This document shows, piece after piece, positions 1 to 8,448 of a stretch of DNA of 64,000 bases (position 1 is its first letter; each line of letters starts with the position of its first letter). Source of the stretch: Sphingomonas sp. (GTDB taxonomy: Bacteria > Pseudomonadota > Alphaproteobacteria > Sphingomonadales > Sphingomonadaceae); contig JAFKLY010000007.1 of assembly GCA_017304655.1 (NCBI GenBank), positions 124,001 through 188,000 on the forward strand, read 5' to 3'. Made by a program: the position numbers and the translations under genes. The notes beneath the pieces are model-generated. The model did no database searches. It saw only the letters and a list, made by a program, of their open reading frames with translations, and was not told where the DNA came from.

Positions 1-586
1 GTTCGCGGCGCTGCTGCAGATCGCGCCCGGAAATGAAGCCGCGCTCGGCGACACTCTCGATGCGTCCCAGCTCCTGCTGCGATGAATTGATCAGGGCCTG
101 CTGCGCGGCGATCTGCGCGTCGATCGCTTCGATCTGGCGCTGCTCGTCGCGAATCCGTGCGTTGAGTTTGCGGCGGCTCTCCTCAACTGCGTCGCCGGCG
201 GACTGGCGCTGCGTGATCAGCGCGGTTTCCTGCTGCGAGAGCGTCTCGCGCCGTTGATCGGTGAGGGACTGGCCATCGGAACTTTGCGGGCGGAGCAGGC
301 GCGCGATCACCTGCCCCTCGCGCACGAGCTGGCCTTCCTTGACCAGAACGGCCGAGACCACGGCATCGTCCGGCACGGCCACGCTCGCGACGCCGCTTGC
401 CGGCTGCAGAAGGCCGGTCGCTGTAATGGTGCGGCTGTAGGAGCCAAGGGCGAGGAAAAGGAGGGCCGTGACCACCAGCGCGAGAAGCAGCCAGCCAATT
501 GCCTGCCAGCGCAGGGGCGGAACGAGAAAAACATCGCCGTGAAGGCGATGACGATGATCCAGCGCTTGTTGTCTAAAGAGCTGCAT
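1..586 (-). CDS. HlyD/RaxA-type peptide-export membrane fusion protein (partial, N-terminal part)
   Basis: The 195 visible codons run off the left edge, so the C-terminus is missing. The protein starts MQLFRQQALDHRHRLHGDVF, has one membrane segment at about residues 29-48 (WLLLALVVTALLFLALGSY), then a lipoyl-like beta stretch (VPDDAVVSAVLVKEGQLVRE) and a long coiled coil rich in Q, R and E from about residue 100. This order is the normal architecture of periplasmic adaptors of type I secretion, and the LFR...RLHGD opening is familiar from bacteriocin/RaxA-type adaptors that work with C39-peptidase ABC exporters. It lies just downstream, on the same strand, of a tiny double-glycine peptide gene, with a terminator between them. 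The exporter would be expected to the left of the window. Start ATG at 586 is the first ATG of the frame; no strong ribosome binding site is seen. Confidence 0.85.
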   Translation of the reverse strand, partial: MQLFRQQALDHRHRLHGDVFLVPPLRWQAIGWLLLALVVTALLFLALGSYSRTITATGLLQPASGVASVAVPDDAVVSAVLVKEGQLVREGQVIARLLRPQSSDGQSLTDQRRETLSQQETALITQRQSAGDAVEESRRKLNARIRDEQRQIEAIDAQIAAQQALINSSQQELGRIESVAERGFISGRDLQQRRE

Positions 587-654
587 CCTGCGCCGCCACG
601 ACTGACCCTTCTGGGGCAGGGGGCAAATATACGCGAAATCTATGGCCCCCGCCA

Positions 655-701
655 AACGAAAATCCGGGCGGACGGTCGCTGTTAACGGCCCGCCCGCCCG
701 G
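655..701 (-). terminator. Rho-independent terminator between the GG-peptide gene and the HlyD gene
   Basis: On the minus strand a 12-bp GC-rich stem (arms 690-701 and 664-675, one G-U pair) with a 14-nt loop is followed by ATTTTCGTTT. It sits 28 bp past the stop of the small peptide gene and about 70 bp before the HlyD start. Such a placement would give high peptide mRNA with reduced read-through into the export genes. Confidence 0.7.
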
Positions 702-729
702 CTATCATTGTGCCTTCAGAGGCTTCAGC

Positions 730-846
730 TTACAGATCGCCAAAGCCGCGAATGCCAGTGTTCGACTCATCGTTCGGCTCACCACCGGCGACGAGGTCGA
801 TTTCCAGCTCGTTGAGTTCCTCAACGACCACTTGATCGTTAACCAT
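730..846 (-). CDS. Double-glycine-leader precursor peptide (38 aa)
   Basis: This 38-codon gene encodes a leader with the sequence ELNELEIDLVAGG followed by a 16-residue tail, EPNDESNTGIRGFGDL. The acidic helix with hydrophobic positions at -4, -7 and -12 from a GG pair is the classic recognition element of C39-peptidase ABC exporters, which cut after GG. A good ribosome binding site (AGGAG, 7 nt before ATG) precedes it. Downstream are a strong terminator and a HlyD/RaxA-type adaptor gene, the expected partner. The predicted mature peptide has no Cys, so no disulfide or lanthionine is possible; it is acidic (E, D, E, D against one R). It could be a bacteriocin, a signal peptide or the substrate of a modifying enzyme outside the window. 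The leader call is confident; the function is unknown. Confidence 0.72.
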   Translation of the reverse strand: MVNDQVVVEELNELEIDLVAGGEPNDESNTGIRGFGDL

Positions 847-1208
847 CGACGACTCCTATATTTGTCGGTTTTCAAGCCGACTTTCTGGTCGATACCTTAT
901 GGTTAACGAGTCGTAAACTAAGTTAACAATTTGCGGCCGGGCCTTGCGTGGGTTGAAACGGCGAAATATTATCTTTTCTTTGTAAAGCGTTACCATCGGC
1001 TTTCGCGCGGTGGCGGACGGTGATCGAGCGGCGGTCCGGGCTGCGGAGCCATGGCGATTTCCCTGAGGTTGCGGTCGAAAAATGACGATTCGACATGATC
1101 TGCGCGACGCGACATTGCCGGCCCATCCATGACAGCCGCCGCCGGTAGGCAGCCGCGTTCTGCGCGGCTATGACGGGCATTCTGACAGCGATCACGGACG
1201 GGACGAGG
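847..1208. promoter_or_regulatory. Divergent intergenic region with clustered GTTAAC motifs
   Basis: No gene is seen here. The 840-930 part is AT-rich in a GC-rich setting. GTTAAC occurs at 838-843, 902-907 and 922-927, and once more at 681-686 inside the terminator loop. The two upstream copies are exactly 20 bp apart, about two helical turns, and fit a regulator site or promoter for the leftward peptide gene. An imperfect hairpin (GTCGG...CCGAC, 864-881) would lie in the peptide mRNA leader. Confidence 0.4.
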
Positions 1209-2648
1209 ATGACGGCGGCAATCGACGCGATGCAGGAAGCGGTGGAAGACGCCGGCAGGGGCGCGGCGGTCATTGCCCGGCTCAAGGCGGAACTCGGGGC
1301 CGACATCATCAAGGACGCCACCGAAGCGGATTTCGCGCGTCACCGCAGCGACATGACCAATGTGATGCCGGAGGGCATCGACCTGCCCGGCATCGCCTAT
1401 CCGCGCACCACGCAGCAGGTCTCGCAGATCCTGCGCATCTGCAACGAGGCGCGCTATCCGGTCGTGCCGCAAGGTGGCCTCACCAGCCTGTGCGCAGGGG
1501 GGCTGGCCGACCGGCCCTGCCTGCTGCTCTCGCTGGAGCGGATGCGCGGCATTGAGGAACTGGACGAAGCCGGCCGGACCATGACCGTGCTCGCCGGCAC
1601 GGTGCTGGAGACGGTGCAGGTCGCGGCGGATGAGGCGGGCTTTCTCTTCCCGCTCGACCTTGGCGGGCGGGGCACCGCGCAGGTCGGCGGCAATGCCTCG
1701 ACCAACGCCGGCGGCAATCGCGTGCTGCGCTATGGCATGATGCGCGACCTCATCCTGGGCATCGAGGCGGTGCTGGCGGACGGGACGATCGTCAGTTCGC
1801 TCAACGTCATGATCAAGAACAATGCCGGCTATGATCTGAAGCACCTCTTCATTGGCAGCGAGGGCACGCTGGGTGTCATCACCCGGCTGGTGCTGCGCCT
1901 GTTCCCCAAGCCGCTGAGCGCCTGCACGGCGGTCGTTGCAGTGGAGGATTATGCCGCCACGCTGGAACTGCTCAGGCAGAGCAATTCCGCCTTCGCCAGC
2001 ACGCTCTCCGCCTTCGAGGTGATGTGGCCGGACTTCTACCAGATCGGCACCACGGCGCTCGGCCGTCAGCCGCCGCTGCCGCATGGCTACAATGTCTATG
2101 TGCTGGTCGAGATCCTCGGCAGCGATCCCGAGCGCGATCCTGAGCGCTTCGAGGAAGTGTTGGGCGGCATGATCGAGAGCGGGCTCGTCCAGGATGCGGT
2201 CATCGCCCAGTCGGACAAGCAGCGACAGGAGATCTGGGCGGTCCGCGATTGCCCCGGCGAGTGGCACACCGGCGTCCACTGGCCGCAGGTTGCGTTCGAC
2301 GTCAGCCTGCCCACGCGCAAGATCGGCGATTTCATCCCCTATGTGCGCGACCTGCTGCTGGAAAAATGGCCGGACTGCGTGACGGTGTTCTTCGGTCATC
2401 TCGCCGATTCCAATCTCCACCTCTCGGCCCGCGTTCCGCGCGACCCCATGCCCGAGCATGAGATGGAGGCGCTGGTCTACAAGGCGGTGGGCGAATGGGG
2501 CGGCTCGATCACTGCCGAGCATGGCATCGGCAGCATCAAGCGCGAATTCCTGCCCTATTGCCGCACGCCCGAGGAACTGGCGCTGATGCGGACGCTGAAG
2601 ACGGCGATGGACCCGAACAATATCCTCAACCCCGGCAAGGTGATCTGA
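1209..2648 (+). CDS. FAD-binding oxidoreductase, GlcD/D-2-hydroxyacid dehydrogenase family
   Basis: A 479-residue flavoprotein of the family that includes glycolate oxidase subunit GlcD, D-lactate dehydrogenase and D-2-hydroxyglutarate dehydrogenase. The N-terminal half carries the FAD-binding PCMH fold with PQGGLTSLCAGG, GGNASTNAGGNRVLRYGMMR and HLFIGSEGTLGVITR. The C-terminal half has the FAD-oxidase cap with FFGHLADSNLHL and EHGIGSIKREFLPY, whose histidines and glutamate normally line the metal/substrate site. It ends in the usual MDPNNILNPGKVI. Length fits the family. An upstream in-frame ATG at 1170 would add 13 residues; 1209 is preferred because the extension has no counterpart in the fold and GACGAGG precedes it. 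The gene stands alone, so the exact 2-hydroxyacid cannot be told. Confidence 0.85.
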   Translation: MTAAIDAMQEAVEDAGRGAAVIARLKAELGADIIKDATEADFARHRSDMTNVMPEGIDLPGIAYPRTTQQVSQILRICNEARYPVVPQGGLTSLCAGGLADRPCLLLSLERMRGIEELDEAGRTMTVLAGTVLETVQVAADEAGFLFPLDLGGRGTAQVGGNASTNAGGNRVLRYGMMRDLILGIEAVLADGTIVSSLNVMIKNNAGYDLKHLFIGSEGTLGVITRLVLRLFPKPLSACTAVVAVEDYAATLELLRQSNSAFASTLSAFEVMWPDFYQIGTTALGRQPPLPHGYNVYVLVEILGSDPERDPERFEEVLGGMIESGLVQDAVIAQSDKQRQEIWAVRDCPGEWHTGVHWPQVAFDVSLPTRKIGDFIPYVRDLLLEKWPDCVTVFFGHLADSNLHLSARVPRDPMPEHEMEALVYKAVGEWGGSITAEHGIGSIKREFLPYCRTPEELALMRTLKTAMDPNNILNPGKVI

Positions 2649-3040
2649 CCGGCATCGTTGGTCCCCGAACTCTTCGGGAGCCACGCTCCATCCGTTGATC
2701 ACGCCGAGCGGAGGCGAAGGGCGCGGCCAGAGCGGAGCAACCGGCGCGGCCCATCCAACAGGGCGCGGGGCGCTGGAAGTTCACGAAGTTCATGACACGG
2801 GGGCGTGAACTTCCGTTTCTTTCAACGTTCGCGACGGGCGGATGCGGTGGGTGACATGACCTGTTCCGCGCAGCCTGTGCTGCCGGAGCGCTGTACTGCC
2901 GCAATGAGACTGTGCCATGGGTTCCTCCGATCGGTCGCCGGATGACGGCGGGAGACCTTCAGCAGGCGTGCCATGGCGGCTGGCGTGTAGGACAGCGGAA
3001 AGTCGCAGCCGATGGCGCCGACTGGCCCCTACGCACGGCG
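2649..3040. other. Intergenic region with an 11-bp perfect inverted repeat
   Basis: This gap separates the convergent oxidoreductase and RND genes. Its clearest structure is GGAAGTTCACG (2775-2785) facing CGTGAACTTCC (2804-2814) with an 18-nt spacer, followed on the plus strand by GTTTCTTTC, so it could end transcription from the left. A smaller hairpin (CCCGAA-CTC-TTCGGG) lies at about 2663-2680. A 42-codon frame with a good ribosome binding site is listed separately; otherwise I see nothing. Confidence 0.5.
2790..2918 (-). CDS. Possible small ORF, 42 aa, unknown
   Basis: A 42-codon frame begins with ATG 5 nt after a strong GGAGG. The product is basic (many R and H) with no signal peptide, membrane segment or recognised motif, and its end overlaps the inverted repeat at 2775-2814. 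It lies on the same strand as, and about 120 bp after, the RND gene. The ribosome binding site is the only positive evidence; chance is quite possible. Confidence 0.2.
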   Translation of the reverse strand: MAQSHCGSTALRQHRLRGTGHVTHRIRPSRTLKETEVHAPVS

Positions 3041-6000
3041 CTATTCCGCCGCGTCGGGTGTGAGCACCGGTTTGTGATCGGTCCCTCTCGCCGCCAGCAT
3101 CCCCGCGACCCATCGGCCGAGTGCGCGGCAGGCGACATAAAAGACCGGCGTGAACAGCAGGCCGAGCGCAGTCAGGCCGATCATACCGAAGAACACCGCC
3201 GTGCCAAGCGCCTGACGCAGTTCCGCGCCAGCCCCGGTGGCGAAGGCGAGCGGCACCACACCGGCGATGAAGGCCAGGCTCGTCATCAGGATCGGACGCA
3301 GGCGGATGCGCGCGGCCTGGATGGCGGCTTCCTTCGCATCCAGTCCGTTCTCCTCGGACTGGCGGGCGAACTCGACAATCAGAATCGCATTCTTGGCGGC
3401 GAGGCCGATAAGCACGACCATGCCGATCTGCGTCAGGATGTTGTTGTCCGTGCCGCGCAGGTTCACGCCCAGGATCGCCGCCAGCAGGCAGAGCGGCACG
3501 GTGAGGATGATCGCGAGCGGCAGCGTCAGGCTTTCGTAGAAGGCGGCGAGCGCGATGAACACGAAGACGACGGCGAGCGCGAAGCTGAGCTCGCCGCTGC
3601 CGCCCGCGACACGTTGCTGATAGGCCAGATCGGTCCACTCGAAGCCGAGGCCGGCGGGCAATCGTTCGCGCGCGATCCGCTCCATCGCGGCCATGGCTTG
3701 CCCGGAGGAATAGCCCGGTGCCGCCTCACCCTGCACGTCCGCTGCCGGATAAAGATTGTAGCGCAGCACGCGATAGGGGCCAGTGGCCGGCGTGAGCGTG
3801 GCGACGGCGTCAATCGGCACCATCGCGCCGGAATCCGATCGCGTCTTGAGCTGGCCGAGCAGCGCCTCGTCCTGCCGATAGGCCGGGTCTGCCTGTGCGA
3901 TCACCTGAAAGGTATGGCCGAGCAGGTTGATGTTGTTGACGTAGGAGCCGGCCATATAGGTCTGGAGTGTCGCGTAGACGTCCTGACTGCGCACGCCGAG
4001 CATTTCGGCCTTGTCGCGGTCCACCTCGACCGCGATGCGCGGGCTACGCATGTTGAAATTGGCAAAGCTGTTGGCAATGGCCGGGTCTTCGGCCGCCGCT
4101 GCGGCGAGATCGCGCGCAGCAGCGTCGAGCGCCGCATAGCCAAGGCCGCCGCGATCCTCCACCATCAGGCGAAAGCCGCCGGCCGAGCCGAGGCCGCGCA
4201 CGGCGGGCGTGCTGATCACGCGAATGTCCGCGCCGACGAGCTTTGCGTAACGCTTGCGCAAATCGGCCATGATGACGCTGGCGGTCAGCCCCTTGGGCAG
4301 GCGCGTCTCGAACGGTTCGAAAATGGCGTAAAGCTGGCCGCTGCTGGCCTGAATGGTGAAGCCGAGCGCGTCGATGCCGGAATAGACCGAGGCCGCGGCG
4401 ACACCGGGCGTCTCCAGCATGATGTCGATCGCCTGGCGCGTAATCGCATCGGTGCGGGCCAGACTAGCGCCCGGCGGAAGCTGGACGGAGACGACGGCGA
4501 TGCCCTGATCCTGCTGGGGCACGAAGCCGCGCGGCGTGTCATAGAGCCGCCAGCCGGTGATAAGCAGAAGCCCCGCATAGAGCAGGAAGACGAGGCCGCT
4601 CATGCGCAGCAGCCGGCGCGTCACGCGGCCATAGCCATTCCCGAACCGATCGAACGCAGCGACGAACCGGTCGCCTTGTCGCGCCAGCCAGCGCAGCGGC
4701 GCCCAGCGCGGCTCGCTATGGTCATGCGGCTGGAGAATGAGTGCGCAGAGAGCCGGGGAAAGGGTGAGCGAGACGATGAGCGAGATGACCGTCGCGGCCG
4801 TGACGGTGAGGGCGAACTGCTTGTAGAATTGCCCGGTGATGCCGCCCATGAAAGCGGTGGGCACGAACACCGCGACCAGCACCAAAGCAATGCCGATGAG
4901 CGCGCCGCCCACTTCGTCCATGGTGCGATAGGAGGCCTCCCGCGGACTCAGGCCGGCGCGAATGTGCCGCTCGACATTCTCGACCACGACGATGGCATCG
5001 TCGACCACGATGCCGATCGAGAGGACAAGGCCGAACAGGGAGAGATTGTTGAGCGAGAAGCCGACCGCGGCCATGATCGCGAATGTGCCGATGAGCGAAA
5101 TGGGAATGGCCAGCAGCGGGATGATGGCTGTGCGCCAGCGCTGCAGAAAGAGAATGACGACGACCACCACCAGCACGATTGCCTCGACGAGCGTATCGCT
5201 GACCTTATCGATCGACTGGCGGACATAACGGCTGGGGTCGAACACGATCTTGTAGGTGATGCCGGGCGGGAAGCTCTTGGAGAGCTCTCCCATTGTCCGA
5301 TAGACTGCCGACGCGGTCTCCAGCGCGTTGCCGCCGGAGGCCTGGACGACGCTCAGCGGGAAGGCTTCGTCGCGATTGAGATAGGCGTTGATCGCGTAGT
5401 TCTGCGCGCCCAGCTCCACGCGGGCAATATCGCCAATTCGCGTGATCCGGCCCTGTGCATCGCGCTTGACGATGACCTGCGCGAATTGCTCGGGCGAGGC
5501 GAGTTTGCTGGTCACTTGCAGGTTGAGCTGCGTTGCCGCCGGATCATGCGTGAACGGGGCGCCGCCGACGGTGCCGGCGGCGAGCTGGATATTGTTGCCG
5601 CGCAGGGCGGCGAGGATTTCCCCCACGGTCAGGTTGCGGGCCGCCGCCTTGTCCGGGTCGATCCAGACCCGCATGGCATAATCGCGCGCGGCGATAGTGC
5701 CGATGTCGCCCACGCCCTGCAGCCGCAGCAGCCGCTCGCGCACCTGAAGCGAGGCGTAATTGGCGAGATAATTGCGGTCGATCGACGGCGATGTCGCATA
5801 CATGTGGACGATCATCAGCGTGTCGTTGAGCGACTTGCGCACCGTGACGCCGAGATTCTGCACTTCCTGCGGCAACTGGGGCAGGGCGGTCTGCACCCGG
5901 TTCTGCACCTTGACCTGTGCGAGATCGGGATCGGTGCCGATCTTGAAACTGATGCTGATCGTGACGCGGCCATCACCGATGGCGGTCGACGCGATATAGA

Positions 6001-6253
6001 GCGTGTCGTCCACGCCGTTGATCTGCTGTTCGAGCGGCGCGGCGACATTTTCGGCCATCACCTCGGCCGATGCGCCGGGATAGACGGCGGTGACGGTGAC
6101 GACCGGCGGCGCGATCTGCGGATATTGATCGACCGCGAGGCGCGTGTAGCTGATGATACCGACCAGCGTGATGAACACGCAGATGGCGCAGGCGAAGACG
6201 GGCCGCGCGATGAAGAAGTGCGAGAATTTCATCCTCGCAGCGACCGCGCTCAT
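3041..6253 (-). CDS. RND efflux pump inner-membrane transporter, HAE1 family
   Basis: A 1070-residue proton-driven drug/solvent exporter of the AcrB/MexB type. It shows the standard opening MKFSHFFIARPVFACAICVF (TM1), the large periplasmic porter domain, the TM4 proton-relay motif GIVVDDAIVVVENVERHI with paired aspartates, the second porter half and the late helices with a relay lysine segment (IGLAAKNAILIVEFARQ). Length matches the family. The start ATG overlaps the stop of the adaptor gene (ATGA), so the two are translationally coupled and MSAVAAR is kept as the N-terminus although a second ATG (MKFSHF) follows seven codons later. No outer membrane channel gene is next to it, so the pump probably borrows a TolC-like protein. 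Substrate unknown. Confidence 0.95.
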   Translation of the reverse strand: MSAVAARMKFSHFFIARPVFACAICVFITLVGIISYTRLAVDQYPQIAPPVVTVTAVYPGASAEVMAENVAAPLEQQINGVDDTLYIASTAIGDGRVTISISFKIGTDPDLAQVKVQNRVQTALPQLPQEVQNLGVTVRKSLNDTLMIVHMYATSPSIDRNYLANYASLQVRERLLRLQGVGDIGTIAARDYAMRVWIDPDKAAARNLTVGEILAALRGNNIQLAAGTVGGAPFTHDPAATQLNLQVTSKLASPEQFAQVIVKRDAQGRITRIGDIARVELGAQNYAINAYLNRDEAFPLSVVQASGGNALETASAVYRTMGELSKSFPPGITYKIVFDPSRYVRQSIDKVSDTLVEAIVLVVVVVILFLQRWRTAIIPLLAIPISLIGTFAIMAAVGFSLNNLSLFGLVLSIGIVVDDAIVVVENVERHIRAGLSPREASYRTMDEVGGALIGIALVLVAVFVPTAFMGGITGQFYKQFALTVTAATVISLIVSLTLSPALCALILQPHDHSEPRWAPLRWLARQGDRFVAAFDRFGNGYGRVTRRLLRMSGLVFLLYAGLLLITGWRLYDTPRGFVPQQDQGIAVVSVQLPPGASLARTDAITRQAIDIMLETPGVAAASVYSGIDALGFTIQASSGQLYAIFEPFETRLPKGLTASVIMADLRKRYAKLVGADIRVISTPAVRGLGSAGGFRLMVEDRGGLGYAALDAAARDLAAAAAEDPAIANSFANFNMRSPRIAVEVDRDKAEMLGVRSQDVYATLQTYMAGSYVNNINLLGHTFQVIAQADPAYRQDEALLGQLKTRSDSGAMVPIDAVATLTPATGPYRVLRYNLYPAADVQGEAAPGYSSGQAMAAMERIARERLPAGLGFEWTDLAYQQRVAGGSGELSFALAVVFVFIALAAFYESLTLPLAIILTVPLCLLAAILGVNLRGTDNNILTQIGMVVLIGLAAKNAILIVEFARQSEENGLDAKEAAIQAARIRLRPILMTSLAFIAGVVPLAFATGAGAELRQALGTAVFFGMIGLTALGLLFTPVFYVACRALGRWVAGMLAARGTDHKPVLTPDAAE

Positions 6254-7398
6254 CGGGGGCTGCCCAGCGCCGGTGCCGCGCCGCGCGTGACGCCCGAGGG
6301 ATATTGCTCAATCTTGCCGGGCGTCGCCTTTACTTTCAGGCCGGCGCGGGCGCGCTGCATCCCGGCGATGACCACCCGGTCGCCGGGCGCCAGTCCACCC
6401 CGGATGACGCGCAGTCCGTCGACGAGATTGCCGCGATCGACCACCTTCTGCTCGATCATGTCGTCTTTGCCGACGACATAGACGACCGGCCGCGTCTGAT
6501 CGATGACGATGGCCTCGTCCGGCACCAGCAGTGCCTGGCGCGGCGTCGCGTCCAGCCAGCGCATCCGGCCGAACATGCCGGGCGTGAGCAGGCCGGTGGG
6601 ATTACGGACCAGTGCCTGGCCGCGGATCGTGCCTGATCCTCGGTCAATGGCATTGTCCAGCATTTCAAGCTGGCCGGACCATTTGAAATCGGTCTCGTCC
6701 TCAAGCCGGATGCGGATCGTGCCGCCATTGCCCGCTGTCCGCCGGACCTTGAGGAAAGCGGCTTCCGGCGCATCGAACACGAAGCGGATCGGGTCCTGCG
6801 TCATGATCGTCGTCAGCAACGTCTGGCCCGCATTGACCAGATTGCCCGGCGCGAGGCGGCGGAAGGAAGCGCGTCCGCTCACCGGCGCGGTGATGCGAGT
6901 GAAGGAGAGATCGAGCGCGGCGGCCTCGGCCGAGGCGCGGGCCTGCGCCAGCTCGGCGGCGGCCTGGCGCTGATTGGCGAGGCGGCTGTCCGCCAGCGAC
7001 TGGCTGATAAAGCCGCTGCCGAGCAGCCCTTCCGCGCGCTTGAGTTCGCCGCTCGCATTGGCGAGCGCGGCTTCGGCGCGCTGCACGCCGGCGCGGGCTT
7101 GCGCCAGTTGCGCCGCGAACGGGCGCGGATCGATGACGAACAGCAGCTGGCCGCGCATCACCGGCTGGCCATCGCGGAAATGCACGGATTGCAGCAGGCC
7201 TGAAACGCGCGGGCGCACGTCGATGGCGTCGACCGCCTCAAACCGGCCGGCATAATCCTGCCAGTCCGCGATGGCGCGGCCAAGCGGCTGGGCGACGGTC
7301 ACTTCCGGCATGGGCAGCGGGGGCGGGGCTTTCTCGCCGCAGCCGGTCAGCGCTGCCACGGCGAGGGCCAGCGCGAGCCTGCAAGGCGCGCGCCTCAT
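6250..7398 (-). CDS. RND efflux periplasmic adaptor lipoprotein (MFP)
   Basis: A 382-residue adaptor of the AcrA/MexA family that links the inner membrane pump encoded just downstream to an outer membrane channel. The chosen start gives a clean lipoprotein signal: MRRAPC, a hydrophobic run LALALAVAAL and lipobox LTGC with Cys at residue 20. After that come a barrel-sandwich half (DYAGRFEAVDAIDVRPRVSG), the helical hairpin (AQARAGVQRAEAALANASGE), the second half motif DLSFTRITAPVSGRASFR, and the beta-barrel and membrane-proximal domains. Longer in-frame starts at 7449 or above exist but would bury the signal. The 4-nt overlap with the pump gene shows an operon. No local repressor is seen next to it. 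Confidence 0.9.
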   Translation of the reverse strand: MRRAPCRLALALAVAALTGCGEKAPPPLPMPEVTVAQPLGRAIADWQDYAGRFEAVDAIDVRPRVSGLLQSVHFRDGQPVMRGQLLFVIDPRPFAAQLAQARAGVQRAEAALANASGELKRAEGLLGSGFISQSLADSRLANQRQAAAELAQARASAEAAALDLSFTRITAPVSGRASFRRLAPGNLVNAGQTLLTTIMTQDPIRFVFDAPEAAFLKVRRTAGNGGTIRIRLEDETDFKWSGQLEMLDNAIDRGSGTIRGQALVRNPTGLLTPGMFGRMRWLDATPRQALLVPDEAIVIDQTRPVVYVVGKDDMIEQKVVDRGNLVDGLRVIRGGLAPGDRVVIAGMQRARAGLKVKATPGKIEQYPSGVTRGAAPALGSPR

Positions 7399-7907
7399 GC
7401 GCTTGTGCCCGATCCAACTGGCCGTGCGGTGACCTTGCCTGTCATTCATCCCCCCAAAGATCCCCATTGGCCCGATTTGGTTTTTGCCCGTTTTCAGGTT
7501 GTTGGGCCAGTCATCAGAAGTTTGTTGATCAGTCAAGCGAGGGATCAGGAAAAGGGAGCAGCCGCCGGGCGATGACGGGGCGGAAGGATGATTGGAGCAT
7601 CCTGCCCGACAGGCGATCCCGTGCTGATCCTGTCGGTTGCGCATTGCGCGTTGAAAGCGCCCGAGATTTTTTCCGGGCCTGCTGCGGAAGTGCGTCTGCG
7701 GCGGCGTCATCAGTCGGGGGTGCACCCGAGAGAAGGGCGCCGAGCGCGAAGGGGGTTTCGCGATCGGCCTGGGCGGCGCTTGTGCGCTGCGCCTTCTCTC
7801 GGGACCTTGATGCTCCTCGCCGAGCGCCGCATTGCACCGGCGCGCCATCCGTGACATGGCTGCAGCCCGTGGCCCGCAAAGAGGGGTCGCCGCATCGATG
7901 ACGTGGC
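7399..7907. other. Divergent intergenic region between efflux adaptor and sigma factor
   Basis: About 500 bp separate the leftward efflux operon from the rightward FecI-type sigma gene. The 7460-7550 part is AT-richer and probably holds the efflux promoter. No convincing gene, palindrome or RNA was found. Confidence 0.4.
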
Positions 7908-8396
7908 ATGGACGGCTTGAAAGCACATTTCCTGGAGCTGAGACCGATGCTGCTGCGCCTGATGACGGCCCGGCTCGGCAATGCATCGGATGCGGAAGAC
8001 ATTCTGCAGGACCTTTGGCTGAAGCTGGATCGGTTGCCGGATCAACCCCTGATCGACCCCAAGGCATATCTGTTTCGCGTCGCGGCCAATCTTGCCGCTG
8101 ACCGCCGCCTGTCCATGGCGCGGGCCACCGCACGCGACGGCGCGTGGCTCAGCGTCCAGCCCGAGGCGCAGGACTATCCCGATGCCGAAGCCGTGCTGCT
8201 CGCCCGCGATCGGCTGGCGCAGGTCGAGGCGGCTATGGCGGCTATGCCCGAGCGGATGTGCATCGCGCTTCGCATGTTCCGGGTCGAACGCCGCCCACAC
8301 AAGGAGATTGCGCAGGCACTCGGTATCACCGTGAGCGGCGTCGAGAAGCTGCTCAAGCGCGGCTATCGCCAACTTCTCGACCTGGAGGGCGACTGA
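7908..8396 (+). CDS. FecI-type ECF sigma factor
   Basis: A 162-residue extracytoplasmic-function sigma factor of the FecI iron-uptake group. Region 2 is seen at residues 5-65 (LRPMLLRLMTARLGNASDAEDILQDLW, then DPKAYLFRVAANLAADRR), and region 4 at about 105-155 (MPERMCIALRMFRVERRPHKEIAQALGITVSGVEKLLKRG), which ends in the helix-turn-helix that reads the -35 box. It is followed at once by a FecR anti-sigma gene and a TonB receptor carrying an STN signalling domain, the complete cell-surface signalling set. By family knowledge it would direct RNA polymerase to the downstream receptor gene when the receptor is occupied. Confidence 0.93.
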   Translation: MDGLKAHFLELRPMLLRLMTARLGNASDAEDILQDLWLKLDRLPDQPLIDPKAYLFRVAANLAADRRLSMARATARDGAWLSVQPEAQDYPDAEAVLLARDRLAQVEAAMAAMPERMCIALRMFRVERRPHKEIAQALGITVSGVEKLLKRGYRQLLDLEGD

Positions 8397-8448
8397 TGGT
8401 GCGGATTTGGCCCATCGGCGGCATCTACAGGGCAAGGAGGCCCGGCCC

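Noticed and set aside
990..2702. 570-codon open frame on the minus strand
   Set aside because: It is antisense to the FAD oxidoreductase, which has clear family motifs; the antisense product has none.
2912..6481. Very long open frame (1189 codons) on the plus strand
   Set aside because: It is antisense to the RND pump and adaptor, has no start context, and its product is a low-complexity mix rich in D, R, H and E, as expected from the reverse frame of a high-GC gene.
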